Of a DNA stretch of 64,000 bases, positions 1-9,790 are shown in pieces. A program made the position numbers and the translations under genes. The notes below the pieces were generated by a model, which was not told the origin of the DNA, made no database searches, and saw only the letters and a program-made list of their open reading frames with translations. The stretch comes from Maniola hyperantus. Its lineage: Eukaryota; Arthropoda; Insecta; Lepidoptera; Nymphalidae. The stretch lies in contig NC_048547.1 of the NCBI RefSeq assembly GCF_902806685.2, positions 496,001 to 560,000 on the forward strand, given 5' to 3'. Numbering within the stretch: position 1 is the stretch's first letter; each line of letters starts with the position of its first letter.

Positions 1-69
1 TTGCCGTAGACTCTAACTGGGCCATTTACATCAGGCACAAGAAGTTTCAGGCACAAGAAAGGCATTCAC
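1..69. repeat. Direct repeat, left copy (pair with 437-505)
   Basis: A segment of about 69 bp starting TTGCCGTAGACTC recurs at 437-505 with few differences. Inside it the phrase AGGCACAAGAA is itself repeated about three times. A Rep-N copy lies between the two, so the pair may mark a local duplication. Confidence 0.8.
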
Positions 70-108
70 AGGCACAAGAAAATGAATATTTATCTATTTC
101 TAATAATG

Positions 109-350
109 CAGGGTGTAACCAGAACGCTGGCAAAAACGAAGACTGGTGAAAGTACTGATGATTACTGATATGGGACCACAAAAAAAACACACCAAAAATA
201 TATTTAAAAAAATTCTTTATTTTGTCTGACTGACGCTAGAGGTCAACGAACGTTTCGTAAATAGGGCACTCGGAGTCATTGCCACATCGTAGGTGGGGCG
301 TTGACCTGAGTTTTGCACGCTATACACTGCGGGTTTGAAAAATACTCAAT
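109..350 (-). repeat. Rep-N interspersed repeat
   Basis: In reverse complement this runs from AAACCCGC through GGTCAACGCCCC and the phrase GACCTCTAGCGTCAGTCAG to an end reading GGTTACACCCTG. The same order of landmarks is seen at 38850-39104 and, 5'-truncated, at 20949-21195. No coding capacity or terminal inverted repeat was seen; class unknown. Confidence 0.75.
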
Positions 351-436
351 GAAGCCTGTTCCACTGATCTATGGATAATGGATATCATTCGCATGGAATA
401 ACTCAAGAATAACTAGTTACTATTATTCAAATTTTC

Positions 437-505
437 TTGCCGTAGACTCTAACTGGGCCATTTACATCAGGCACAAGAAGTTTTAGGTACAAGAAAGGCA
501 TTTAC
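437..505. repeat. Direct repeat, right copy
   Basis: Second copy of the repeat at 1-69. It runs straight into a Hel-2 fragment. Confidence 0.8.
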
Positions 506-511
506 GGGTGA

Positions 512-585
512 TTGACTGACTGATCTATTAACGCACAGCTCAAACTGCTGGACGGATTGGGCTGAAATTTGGCATGCAGATTTGA
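512..585 (+). mobile_element. Hel-2 Helitron-like fragment
   Basis: Carries the Hel-2 5' part: a GACTGACTGA run, then GATCTATTAACGCACAGCTC and the phrase GGCATGCAGAT. The CTAG end is missing. Hel-2 differs from Hel-1 in its internal sequence but shares the same 3' terminal hairpin elsewhere in the window. Confidence 0.7.
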
Positions 586-610
586 TTTAAAAAAAATTTT
601 TGCAAATCGG

Positions 611-707
611 CCCAGAAACCTCGAAAAAAATCGATGATGTACATTGTACCATACATAAAAAAACAGGCAGAATTGAGAACCACCTCCTTTTTGAAAGTCG
701 GTTAAAA
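611..707 (-). repeat. Rep-H fragment
   Basis: Reverse complement begins AACCGACTTTCAAAAAGGAG and continues to an ATCGATTTTTTTCGAGG motif. The same head is seen at 14338 and 20872. This is a dispersed non-coding family. Confidence 0.65.
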
Positions 708-716
708 ATTTACATA

Positions 717-802
717 CCCCTTCCAAGTTAGCTCACTTTAATCTTAACCATCATCACTAACCACCAGGCGAGGTTGCAGTCACGGACTCACTTGTAATGG
801 AT
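717..802 (+). mobile_element. SINE-D 3' tail fragment
   Basis: Contains CCAAGTTAGC, CATCATCACTAACCACCAGG and ACTTGTAATG, matching the 3' part of the full SINE-D at 23547-23895. The tRNA-like head is absent. Confidence 0.6.
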
Positions 803-923
803 TACAAAAAACTAACTGTCATGCAACTAACTGGACCTTAGTAATTGATATTAAGGAACTGTTTAATTATTCTAAGCTATGTTTGGAAATGGTCAAGGCC
901 AATTTTAATCCCTTGTTATTTTT

Positions 924-1336
924 AGGGTTCCGTACCACAAACCGAAAAACGGAACCCTTATACGATCATTTTGTTGTCTGTCTGTCTGTCTGTCGGTCTG
1001 TCAAGAAACCTACAGGGTACTTCCCGTTGACCTAGAATCATGAAATTTGGCAGATAGGTAGGTCTGAAAAATCTGAAAACCGTGAATTAGTGGTTACATC
1101 ATACAAAAAAAATTTAATTGTGGTCATGAACTATTAATTAGTATTTTCATTTCTCTAAGTAAGATAACTATATCAAGTGGGGTATCATATGAAAGGTCTT
1201 CACCTGTGCATTCTAAAACAGATTTCATTTGTTTTTATGCATGATAGTTTTTGAATTATCGTGCAAAATGTCGATAAAATACAATTGTAGTACGGAACCC
1301 TCAGTGCGCGAGTCTGACTCGCACTTGGCCGGTTTT
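924..1336 (-). repeat. Rep-A, near full-length
   Basis: Rep-A reference copy. One end is a hairpin pairing GGGTTCCGTAC with ACGGAACCC, followed by TGTCTGTCTGTC runs and the phrase GACCTAGAATCATGAAATTT. The other end is GAGTCTGACTCGCACTTGGC, which also folds on itself. About 410 bp, non-coding. The two terminal hairpins suggest a non-autonomous DNA or Helitron-type element; that class is an inference. Confidence 0.85.
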
Positions 1337-1603
1337 TCCTGTTTCATCAATCTTTTTTGGCTCAAAATGTTTCTTTTATAGCCAGTATTCAGTATTGAAA
1401 AATACCTCAGCAAATAAGAGTATCGCTTTACATGGTACAGACGCTGTTTTGATCGAGCTCTCAATTATAAAAGGGAACCGGAAGTGAAATCTGTTTTCAA
1501 AGAAACCTTAATTAGAAGCGACTGAGATGTACTGTGATACTATCAATAAGAAAGGTTATTTTTGTTAAGCTGGGATCACACTAGCTAAAAATGTTTATTA
1601 AAA

Positions 1604-1931
1604 TCCATACTAATATTCTAAATGCGAAAGTGTGTCTGTCTTTCTGTTAGCTTTTCACGGCCCAACAGTTTAACCGATTTTAATGAAATTTTGTACAGAG
1701 TTAGCTTACATCCCAGGAAAGGACGTAGGCTACTTTTTATCCCGGAAAATCAAAGAGTTTCTACGGGATGAAAGACCCATCCGCTTAACTGATTTGTATG
1801 CAATTTGGTACTGAGTTAGCTTGCATCCCGTAGATGATACATAGGCTACTTTTATCCCGGCAAATCAAAGATTTCAGACGGGATTTCTCAAAATCTAAAC
1901 CCATGCCGATGAAGTCGCTGGTATCATCTAT
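1604..1931 (+). mobile_element. Hel-1 Helitron-like element
   Basis: Begins TCCATACTAATATT and carries GCGAAAGTGTGTCTGTC, TTATCCCGGAAAATCAAAGA and a 3' end near GATGAAGTCGC followed by CATCTATA where CTAG is usual. A TC start, a subterminal GC hairpin and a CTRR-type end are Helitron hallmarks. A block around GAGTTAGCTTGCATCCC is duplicated internally. Confidence 0.75.
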
Positions 1932-2055
1932 AGTCGACGCATTTTAAACTGAGTCGTCGTGTTATCTATCTTTTTCGCTCACACTTACCTACGACCTGTA
2001 AGTGCGAGTAAAACAGACAGATAACTCGACGACTCAGTTTAAAATGCGTCAACTA
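1931..2055. mobile_element. Hairpin MITE
   Basis: Terminal inverted repeats of 29 bp (1931-1959 and 2027-2055) differ at one position and contain GCATTTTAAACTGAG. Pairing continues into the interior, so the unit could fold nearly end to end. It abuts the end of the preceding Helitron-like element. Confidence 0.8.
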
Positions 2056-2490
2056 TAGTACAGTATAACTTTTAAACTGAGCCAACTTGGTCCATGGATT
2101 GGTACATCCAGCTTAATTAAACCCCGGGATCGGATGGGCCTTTCATCTTATTGACAATTTATATTTCGAGGGTCCGACATTTGGGGTGTGATTCCGAAGT
2201 TTGCACAGAACATTACCTCCTTTGACTTAGTTATTAAACTCCACGCAGAATTCAGTTTAAGTATTTAAATGTTTTCGACATGTACTCTAGTTCTCGTCTT
2301 TGTGGTGAATTGTCGTCGACGTCAAACTTGGACGATTTAACCTAAGGACGCGCCTCGCATGATTATTCCCCTCTGTCAATAGTAATGGATTTTTAATCCA
2401 CTGCGTTTATAAACACTGTTTGCGGAATCGATTTTGTCATTGTCAGAATCGTTTTCGATGTGTGACGACGTCTTACACGCTGGGTGAAAA
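2056..2490. other. Unassigned, upstream of THAP exon
   Basis: No repeat family is recognised after the MITE edge. The sequence is of mixed composition, with CpG-containing stretches near 2310-2360. It would hold the promoter and 5' UTR if the THAP exon is expressed. Confidence 0.4.
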
Positions 2491-2570
2491 ATGCCTGTTT
2501 GTGCCGTTAGTGAGTGCAAGAACAAATCAAACACATCAAATTTACAAAAAGATGGAATTTCATTTCATAA
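2491..2570 (+). CDS. Candidate first coding exon of a THAP-domain protein
   Basis: From the ATG at 2491 the frame reads MPVCAVSEC then, 14 codons after the second cysteine, DGISFH. It stops exactly at a GTAAGT splice donor (2571-2576) with two bases left over. THAP zinc fingers begin M-x-x-C-x(2-4)-C and reach an SFHxFP-type motif about 25 residues in; the C-x4-C spacing and SFH fit that family. The fold also needs a later C-x2-H pair and an invariant tryptophan, which would be on a downstream exon I could not find. THAP domains bind DNA and occur both in host regulators and in P-element-type transposases, so this may be a host gene or a domesticated or decayed transposase. A longer frame from 2420 overlaps it in another phase and looks spurious. 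Confidence 0.55.
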
Positions 2571-2697
2571 GTAAGTATTTTTGGTGTAATAAACGCTTTC
2601 TATAAATTAAATTACATAAATTATTATAATAAAATAACAATCGAGAACTTTACCGATTCAGTAATTGAGTACGTAATAATTCGGTAGAAACGAGTCA

Positions 2698-2835
2698 CAC
2701 TTCTCACGAGACTATATTTTGTTTTTTCTAAACAATTGCAACCCTCGATATATACAAATTAGGTTAAAATTTGAATACGCGTGAACAGCATGAAATTACG
2801 TAGTAGTAAAAATAACACTAGTCTCGTGGGAAGTG
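2698..2835. mobile_element. Small inverted-repeat element
   Basis: Arms CACTTCTCACGAGACTA (2698-2714) and TAGTCTCGTGGGAAGTG (2819-2835) pair with one mismatch around about 100 bp of AT-rich sequence. This is consistent with a MITE, and it would lie in the first intron of the THAP candidate. Confidence 0.6.
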
Positions 2836-3680
2836 CGGTATACTAAAGACGGAGAGCCAGCGCCCAAAAAACTGTTTGAATTTACTAAGGCTAATTTTTT
2901 GCGCATACTGACCAGCTCTGTCCCCATATTCTGCTGACTAACCATTACAACATTTATTTATATGCAATATACAAGTTATATAACAAATTTCAGCCTTAGT
3001 AAATTCATTTTATTACCTCGCAGGTACGACACCTTTGATAGCGCACCTGAGTCACTGTTCTCAGGTTCACTTGACTGACCGCAGTATGTTTGTAATTTCG
3101 TTATATAAAAAAATACAAAAGATTAAAAATGATATAAAATAAGTAAAAAAGTATGTGCATATTTTTTAAATAAATATTTTTCTTATTTTTACGTTGCATT
3201 ATTAGTTTTTGGGATAATTACCTATTAAGTGAGGTGAATGTATGCAAGAATACGCTACGCTGACCAAACACTGGTTTTAAGTAATTAAATACGAGTAATA
3301 AATTCTTACTTCTACTTTTGTTTCTGAAAAACTATCGATATATTTTAAAATATCGATACGGTAGCATCGGAAATCACTTTGACTGTCTTACACTCGTAAT
3401 GTCTTTGTATGTTGATGTATATAACTTATTAGTGTGCGTAAAATGTAGTAGTGTTGAAGATTTAGATATGTGTGTGTTAATAATGACACAAAACTTTGTT
3501 GAGCGAGTGTGTCAAGTTGTCTATGTAGTGTTTCCTCGTCCCGCACCAAAAGTGACAGAAATTTTTATTCGTAATATTAGGCGCGTTACAAGTCCATAGG
3601 TTAAATCGTCCAAGCGCTTGGTATGCGAGTTTCGATGAAATACCGGCATGTGAAGTCACAATGATTTGACGTGCTTTTTT
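2836..3680. other. Unassigned AT-rich stretch
   Basis: No repeat family or exon is recognised. A 93-codon frame at 3318-3599 has no family signature, no good start context and a competing antisense frame, so I do not call it a gene. Confidence 0.4.
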
Positions 3681-4096
3681 GGGTTCCGTACCTCAAAAGG
3701 ACAAACGGAACCCTTATAGGATCACTTTGTTGTCTGTCTGTCGGTCTGTCAAGAAACCTACAGGGTACTTCCCGTTGACCTAGAATCATGAAGTTTGGCA
3801 CGTAGGTAGGTCTTAAAGCTGAAATTCGGGGAAAAATCTGAAAACCATGAATTTGTGGTTACATCACACAAAAAAAATTCAATTGTGGTCATGGACTAAT
3901 AATTTTCGAAGTAAGATAAGTGATAACTATACCAAGTGGGGTATCATATGAAAGGTCTTTACCTGTACATTCTAAAACAGATTTTGTTTTATTTTTATGC
4001 ATCATAGTTTTTGAATTATCGTGCAAAATGTCGACAAAATACGACTGTGGTACGGTACCCTCGTTGCGCAAGCCTGACTCGCACTTGGTCGGTTTT
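3681..4096 (-). repeat. Rep-A, near full-length
   Basis: Same order of landmarks as the copy at 924-1336 with both terminal hairpin regions retained. The tetranucleotide TGTC run is shorter here. Confidence 0.85.
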
Positions 4097-4259
4097 AGTT
4101 TAATCGAAATTTAAAATGGTTATCACACTTAAAACTAACAAAGGAAATGGATTAATTTTACTTATTTTCGAAGGCTCTTTATTTAATAATCAGCGAGAAA
4201 TAATTTATTTTTGACATCGGCAAACACCCAATTAGTGAGGACGGAGGACGGGCATCATC

Positions 4260-4779
4260 CGCGGAATAAAGCTAGTATAGCGCTCTCTCTGTTACTTAAT
4301 CCCATACAAATGATAGAGGCAAAAACCACAGTGGGCTTAGCCATTTTGAGGCACCAACCTCAAACATGTTTTCAAAAAACATTCGAAATTCAATCCGAAA
4401 ATGTTCAAAACACATTCTAAATTCAATTAGAAAGCATAGTTTTGATTGTGATTGGATGGTGAATCAAAATGGTTAGCACTCACTCTGATTTTTGGCTCTA
4501 TGTATCATTTGTATGTATTACTGAAATAGTTAATTATATTATATAATATTATACTACTTCATTTTTCTGTATTGCGTGTAAGTACTATCCAACACACCTA
4601 GTTTCTCCTTTCACCAAAGGTTGCCTGGTAGAGATTGCTGTGAGCAATAAGGCCGCCTTTGCATACAATTATTTTTTAGTTTTAGTTTTTTTGTAATAGT
4701 TATGTAATATTTTTTGTGTGCAATAAAGTATTTCTATCTATCTATCTATTTGTATGGGATTACGTAACTTTATTCCGCA
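4260..4779. mobile_element. MITE-U, split by a LINE tail
   Basis: Outer inverted repeats start GCGGAATAAAG at the left and end CTTTATTCCGC at the right. An inner pair, TAATCCCATACAAATGATAG and its complement, is also present, the right copy being cut by the LINE insertion. The middle has several AAACATGTTTTCAAA-like phrases. Without the insert the element would be about 280 bp. Confidence 0.75.
4507..4756 (+). mobile_element. LINE-J 3' tail with 9-bp target-site duplication
   Basis: A 232-bp segment ends in a CAATAAAG signal and a TATC microsatellite tail. It is bracketed by ATTTGTATG at 4507-4515 and again at 4748-4756. The inner phrase GAGCAATAAGGCCGCC recurs in other LINE tails of the window. 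This is a 5'-truncated retroposition into MITE-U, so MITE-U is older. Confidence 0.8.
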
Positions 4780-4817
4780 GATAAGGTACAGTAGGTAATA
4801 AATAAATCCGGCACCTA

Positions 4818-4980
4818 TATCTCAGCAAACCCGGAAGTATTTCTTATTCAGCGTTGGGTGTATATTTCACCGGTGCCAAATGGCGGGTCACCGGGGTGTG
4901 ACATAATATGGCACGAGGCGAGCCCCACTGGTGAAGTGAAACTTGCTGACAAGATTTACGTGTATGCTTTGCGATGACTT
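4818..4980 (+). repeat. Rep-O, left copy
   Basis: About 165 bp containing GGTGCCAAATGGCGGGTCAC and CTGACAAGATTTA. A second, diverged copy starts 611 bp downstream in the same orientation. No terminal repeats were seen. Confidence 0.7.
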
Positions 4981-5024
4981 ATAAGGACCACTTCTATGGA
5001 ATTCATGAGGACATGGTTGTATGT

Positions 5025-5205
5025 GTGTTTGTGTGTGTATATTTGTTACACCCTCGAACAAAAACTACTAGACGAAATTGGTTGAAAATTGGAATGGAAA
5101 TAGATTAGACACTGACTTAACACATGCTACTTTTTATCCGGGAAAATCAAAAAGTTACCGCGGATTGAAAAACCTGATATTTATGCGGATGAAATTGCGG
5201 GCTAG
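5025..5205 (+). mobile_element. Degenerate Helitron-like fragment
   Basis: The phrases GCTACTTTTTATCCGGGAAA and GCGGATGAAATTGCGGGCTA are worn versions of the Hel-1 interior and 3' end. Confidence 0.5.
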
Positions 5206-5229
5206 TCTATACAGATACATATCCTCAGG

Positions 5230-5405
5230 AGCCTCAATAGCTCAACCGGTATAGGAGCGGACTGAAAACCGAAAGGTCGACGGTTCAAATCCCGCCCGTT
5301 GCACTATTGTCGTACCTACTCCTAGCACAAGCTTGACGCTTAATTGGAGAGGAAAGGGGAATATTAGTCATTTAATATGGCTAATATTCTTTATAAAAAA
5401 AATAA
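5230..5405 (+). mobile_element. SINE-E with tRNA-Phe-like head
   Basis: An A-box-like GCTCAACCGGTATAGGAG, an anticodon-region GGACTGAAAACC and a B-box GGTTCAAATCC resemble tRNA-Phe (GAA). Acceptor-stem pairing is poor, so it is not a working tRNA. A body of about 90 bp ends in an A-rich tail that grades into a TA microsatellite at 5408-5427. An inverted relative lies at 51519-51668. Confidence 0.75.
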
Positions 5406-5428
5406 AAAATATATATATATATATATTA

Positions 5429-5580
5429 TATCTCAACACACCCGGTATTAGATATTTCTCTAGTCAGCGTCGCGTGTATTTATATATCACCGGTGCCAAA
5501 TGGCGGGTCACCGGAGTGTGGCATGCGGGGAAGTGAAACTCGCTGACAAGATTTAGGCTGTGTGCTTTGTGACGAGTTAT
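5429..5580 (+). repeat. Rep-O, right copy
   Basis: Second copy of the unit at 4818. It keeps the GGTGCCAAATGGCGGGTCAC core and GCTGACAAGATTTA but has lost part of the segment before it. Confidence 0.7.
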
Positions 5581-5826
5581 GGCGACTGATTCAAGTCAAA
5601 GAGAAGTTTATTCTTAGTGCGTTCCAAGCAAACGTAGTTTGGCCCTCATTCGTGAGATAAAAATACTATACTAACTAATGATACCCAACAAAACTTTGTA
5701 GACACGTTCTAGAAATTGACATCTGTGCCTGCGGTGGTTTCCCAGATTTCTGTAAATATATCTGATGCCTAGTTAGTCACATGTGCAGCGAAATACTTTA
5801 CTACTTCTTCATTTATTTATTCTAAA

Positions 5827-6042
5827 CTAGCTTATGCCCGCGACTTCGTCCACATGGATTACACAAATTTTAAATCTCTGTTTTATTCTCTTAGGGGTTG
5901 AATTTTCAAAAATTCCTTGCGTAGCGGATGTCTACGTCATAATAGCTATCTTCAGCCCGATCCAACTAGTAGTTTGAACTGTGCGTTGATAGATCAGTCA
6001 GTCAGTCAGTAACCTTTTCGTTTTATATAATATTTAGATATG
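5827..6042 (-). mobile_element. Hel-2 Helitron-like element
   Basis: Starts at the inverted 3' end, CTAGCTTATGCCCGCGACTT, and runs through CCCGATCC and TAGATCAGTCAGTCAGTCAG to a TTTATATAATATTTAGAT edge. About 215 bp, close to full length. Confidence 0.8.
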
Positions 6043-6403
6043 CGGTTCTAGCTCAGTTCGACTTCACAAAACTGCCATCGAATACAAAATAATATGTATT
6101 ATAATATTGCTTCCCAATAAATACTTTTAACATGTTCAAATATTGTAGAAAAAAACTGTATGAACTAAGTTATCAGACATTTTTTTATTGTAGCTAATAA
6201 AATAACAAACAAAAACGGCAATAAAAATGTTTTTCGTGTGGCACATATAAAATATTTCAATAAAAGGAACACATTTTACGATAATAAGTGCGCGGCGATA
6301 AAACAATGTTTTGCGACATCTTTGCTCTCCTGAACATCTCCCGAACACGGCACGCCTAACAAGTTGACGTGCCAAATTACACCTACGTGCCTACACGTAA
6401 CTA

Positions 6404-6918
6404 AACCGGCGAGTACGAGTCGCACTCACACACGAAGGGTTCACACGTCGAACACGTCATGTGCCAAAAAATTAAAACTACGTTATTTATTTTGAGGTCT
6501 ATCATGCCGGTACATTAAATACTTAACACGATGCGCGTGTATCTTATCCGAGCGCCGGACGCATATTGAAGCGACGCGCTGCGCCGCCGCTGGGTATGTC
6601 GCACTAGCGTCGCTGCACTGCGCGTCGCTGCGCTGCGCTACACAATAGTCTCTTCAGCCGCGACGCGCACACACGGCAAAGCACTGTGGGGCGCCACTCT
6701 AGTGCGATATGTGCCATACAAAATGATAGAAATAATATTTTGATGCTCTGTGCCGCGAGGTGAAGTGAGCGCGCGACACTGCGAGGTAGGTGGGGCCATA
6801 GCAGATGGTGAGTTCATGAGATAAAGCCCGCTGACAGACAGACGGATGGACGGACGAACAGCCAGTGCAGGATTAGTACTCAGGTCCCGTTGGCACCCTT
6901 CGGGTACGGTACCCTAAA
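6404..6918 (+). repeat. Rep-F, near full-length, with GC-rich core
   Basis: The head AAACCGGCGAGTACGAGTCG is a variant of the Rep-A head; the tail reads CACCCTTCGGGTACGG then ACCCTAAAAA. The middle (about 6540-6700) is strongly GC-rich with repeated GCGTCGCTGCGCTGC phrases, unlike its surroundings. No coding frame was found. Confidence 0.7.
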
Positions 6919-8504
6919 AATATAGATAGGGATAGATAACTTTTAGATGGTATCCCCATTTACCAAAACTAATCAAAGGTTAAACTAATATTACCTGACA
7001 CGAGTTGTATGTACAGACTTCCAAGTCCCACTCGATAATATCTATCATAATGTCTAACCTAAATTGGCAGATCTATATCTAGTGCTAGTCTTTTCCTCAG
7101 AGTACATTGTGAAAGGGATAGCTATTGATTTAGACCTGCCATTTTATTTTACTTTGTATGTACGCGACAGGTCGATGGTCGAATTCTTATATAGGTTCCA
7201 TTATAAAATTCCAATAGCTTCATATAAAAGGTTCTGCCACTGGAAAATCCGATTTAAATCCGGGCCCGACAACCGACAAGTGGGAACGGCCCTGTGAGAA
7301 CGTAGAAAGTGAGAAATTTTTTGGACAGTGTGTCCAAAAAAGTGTAATTTCTCAAAATAGGTGTCGTAACAGCGACAATGTAAATTCAGGGCGGCGCTTC
7401 AAAGAATTTAGTGTAATGTGCTAGCAAGACGAAAGGCGGGCAGCGGCAGCGGGCGAACATGTATTTATGGTAATCGCGCCGCTTGGGTGGCGATAAACTG
7501 CAGTGAGGAGTGGCGAGCCCGTAACAGATAAACTCGGTGAGGCGTGGCGACCCCTTAACAGATAAACGAAACATTTCACGATACCGTTTCTGTGTTTAGT
7601 ATTTAGGATGGAATGTTGAGGCAACTTCTTTGCCTTGAATTTTTAGGTTTACCTACTTTTTTTTTCTTTTTAATTTTGGTAGGTACATAATAACGGAATC
7701 TATAAAAAAAACTTGGAGAAGTGCGAGTTGAACTTGTGCCAAGAAGGCTTCATACGATGAATATGTAAAGTATGCAAAATATTTAATTCAATTTATTTAA
7801 TAAAAATTTAAAAAATATGTTTACAAGTGATAACCGATGTACTAAGGTTAGCATAACTAAATTTTTATCCTATTGTTGGTGTATTTATGGTGTAAATAGA
7901 ACGTTAAAATATGAAGATGGTAAGTTTGAAAGGGGCGTCTTAGCCTGCCAAACTATGTTTAATTATATTTTATGTGTTTATCCTAGGTTAATAGGACATA
8001 AACTATGTATATATTTTTGTTAATTATTAATAAAGACATTTTTCAAACAAACAAAACAAACTGCAATACTCTTAGGTATTTAATTCCATTTGGACCCTTT
8101 TAGCCCTAAAAATCCTTTTTACACCAATCCTCAAATATAGTTACGAAGTAGCAAAAAATACTTTTAATATTAATAAACTATTTTTTTAGCTAACATGTAA
8201 TAACTAATCAAGTAACAGTCCAAAGCAATATTACTATAGTAATATCCGTTTTATTGCCCCGAATTTTTTCATCGCACTTTTATTATTTGGGACATAAAAT
8301 ATTTATTGTGTATAGAAACAAATAAAATGCGACAGGACGGAGCGAGCGGGACGGAAGAGAAATAAAAGGACGGATGATATTTCCTTCCAATTTTAATATC
8401 CAGCGTTAAAATGGAACCTATCAGCGAACCGTGAAAATGCTTTATTGCAGCACTTTCCGATGTTTTAGTATTTTTGTATGAGTAATTCTTTTGTTTATTT
8501 ATTT
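6919..8504. other. Unassigned stretch with a small GC-rich duplication
   Basis: No gene is recognised. At about 7503-7567 a block of about 32 bp containing GTAACAGATAAAC is imperfectly duplicated in tandem. At 8240-8480 the sequence is free of the repeat families seen elsewhere, so it may be single-copy DNA. Confidence 0.4.
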
Positions 8505-8842
8505 ACTAGCTGATGCCCGCGACTTCGTCCGCGTGGATTTAGGTTTTTAAAAATCGATCCGTTGCTCCGTTGTGACGTGATTGAAGGACAAACCAACAAA
8601 CAAACACACTTTTGCATTTATAATAAGGCTACTGATACAAGAGTTAATGTAGTTCTATAATAATATTTTTGGAGTCGATGCTAATGACGTGCCAATGTGG
8701 AGTCGCAAAACAATAATATGAAGAGTAGGTAAATGGTTCGTGCGGCTAGTTGGCACCGGCTCCAAAAAATATTGTCAAAGAGTTCTCGTGAGATTTTTAA
8801 AAATCTTAATCCACGCGGGTGAAGTCGTGGGTAACATCTAGT
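8505..8842 (+). mobile_element. Composite element, copy 1: Rep-I between inverted Helitron 3' ends
   Basis: Begins ACTAGCTGATGCCCGCGACT (an inverted Hel-1 3' end) and ends GAAGTCGTGGGTAACATCTA, followed by GT (a forward 3' end). Between them sits Rep-I, a palindromic segment with GGAGTCGATGC at one side and GGCACCGGCTCC at the other. The same junctions recur in reverse at 12987-13410, so the unit seems to have moved as one. Copy 1 lacks part of the Hel-1 interior. Confidence 0.7.
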
Positions 8843-8850
8843 AATATATA

Positions 8851-8995
8851 AAAAAGCCCTTGTCCTTCCCCGGGATGCAAGCTATCTTTGTACCAAATTT
8901 CATCAAAATCGGTTAAACGGATAGATATCGTAGTAGCTGTACGTTTATAGATCAGTCAGTCAGTCAGTCACCTTTTCCTTTTATATATTTAGATT
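8851..8995 (-). mobile_element. Helitron-like fragment
   Basis: The interior phrases CCCCGGGATGCAAGCTA and ATCAAAATCGGTTAAACG run to a GATCAGTCAGTCAGTCAGT edge as in Hel-2. The 3' end is missing. Confidence 0.6.
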
Positions 8996-9002
8996 AGGTA
9001 AA

Positions 9003-9120
9003 GCAGTGATAGCCTAGTGGTTACGACCTCGGCTTCCTAGTTGGACGATCCGGGGATCAATCCTGGGAACACACTAACTTTTTGGAGCTAAATGTGCGTG
9101 AAGAAAAACTCGTAGGCATA
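9003..9120 (+). mobile_element. SINE-C-like tRNA-headed fragment
   Basis: The A-box-like GTGATAGCCTAGTGGTTACG and a worn B-box GGATCAATCC match the SINE-C head at 39636. The body is short and soon joins a LINE-J fragment. Confidence 0.65.
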
Positions 9121-9154
9121 ATTTAGTTGTAAATAACTTAAAATTACGTATGTA

Positions 9155-9228
9155 TAGGCAGCCTTATTGCTTACAGAGCAATATCCACAAAGCTACCTTT
9201 GGTGAGAGGAGTGAATAAGTAGCCGAGT
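9155..9228 (-). mobile_element. LINE-J 3' tail fragment
   Basis: Reverse complement carries CACCAAAGGTAGC and GCAATAAGGCTGCC, matching the tail at 4516-4747. Confidence 0.6.
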
Positions 9229-9594
9229 TATTATTTGTCAGCAATATTCCCAGCACAATGCAAAGTTTATAGTCCGTTTATGAGGTTTTTGCCGCGAGCC
9301 GTGACACACTTCACAACAATGCACACAGGTGTAATTTGAATTCCATTTACGAACTGTTTTATATGCGCTTTGGTAATAACTTCGGTCGCTACACACTAAG
9401 TGGACTCTTGTGACCGTAAATTAACTACATTTCATATTTTTTGATAAGTTTATATCACTATATTAAATAAATGAATACATGAGCGTTTAAATACTACAGG
9501 AAAAGGTCCGTTCGCAGCTTAGCTCAGAGTCTTAGCACTAGAAAGCTGTAATTTGCCATGGGTAGGTACCTAAAGGTATTCTGATTTTGTAAAA

Positions 9595-9710
9595 TGGTGA
9601 AAGTAAAAAAAATACCCGGCTGAGTTTGTTGTGGGCTCTTCTCAGACCGTTTGGAACCCTCCTAGCTTTAGTTTTAAGTACGTATTAATTATCACCACTA
9701 TTTCATCTTA
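9595..9710 (+). mobile_element. LINE-K 3' end fragment
   Basis: GGCTGAGTTTGTTGTGGGCT, then TTTGGAACCCTCCTAGCTTT and TTAATTATCACCAC. An inverted copy of the same phrases is at 62095-62200. The layout (a conserved phrase before a short A-rich 3' end) suggests a LINE 3' UTR. Confidence 0.55.
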
Positions 9711-9718
9711 CAAATAAA

Positions 9719-9790
9719 AATGTTGTCTCTGTCACTCATACCTATGTTACGTTTTGTCGGTCTCAACGATAGAGACAGCGCTCTACAAAG
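9719..9790. mobile_element. Rep-W hairpin, diverged
   Basis: The phrases TGTCTCTGTCACTCATACC and GAGACAGCGCTCTACAAAG match in inverted orientation the better-preserved hairpin at 22670-22747. Confidence 0.55.

Noticed and set aside
3318..3599. 93-codon frame
   Set aside because: No recognisable domain, a competing antisense frame and no splice or start support.
5230..5302. Functional tRNA-Phe gene
   Set aside because: The acceptor stem does not pair and an A-rich tailed body follows; it is a SINE head. The other tRNA-like heads (9003, 20415, 39636, 53141, 53817) were set aside for the same reason.
7386..7624. Two overlapping minus-strand frames of 62-67 codons
   Set aside because: They lie over a small GC-rich tandem duplication and show no family features.
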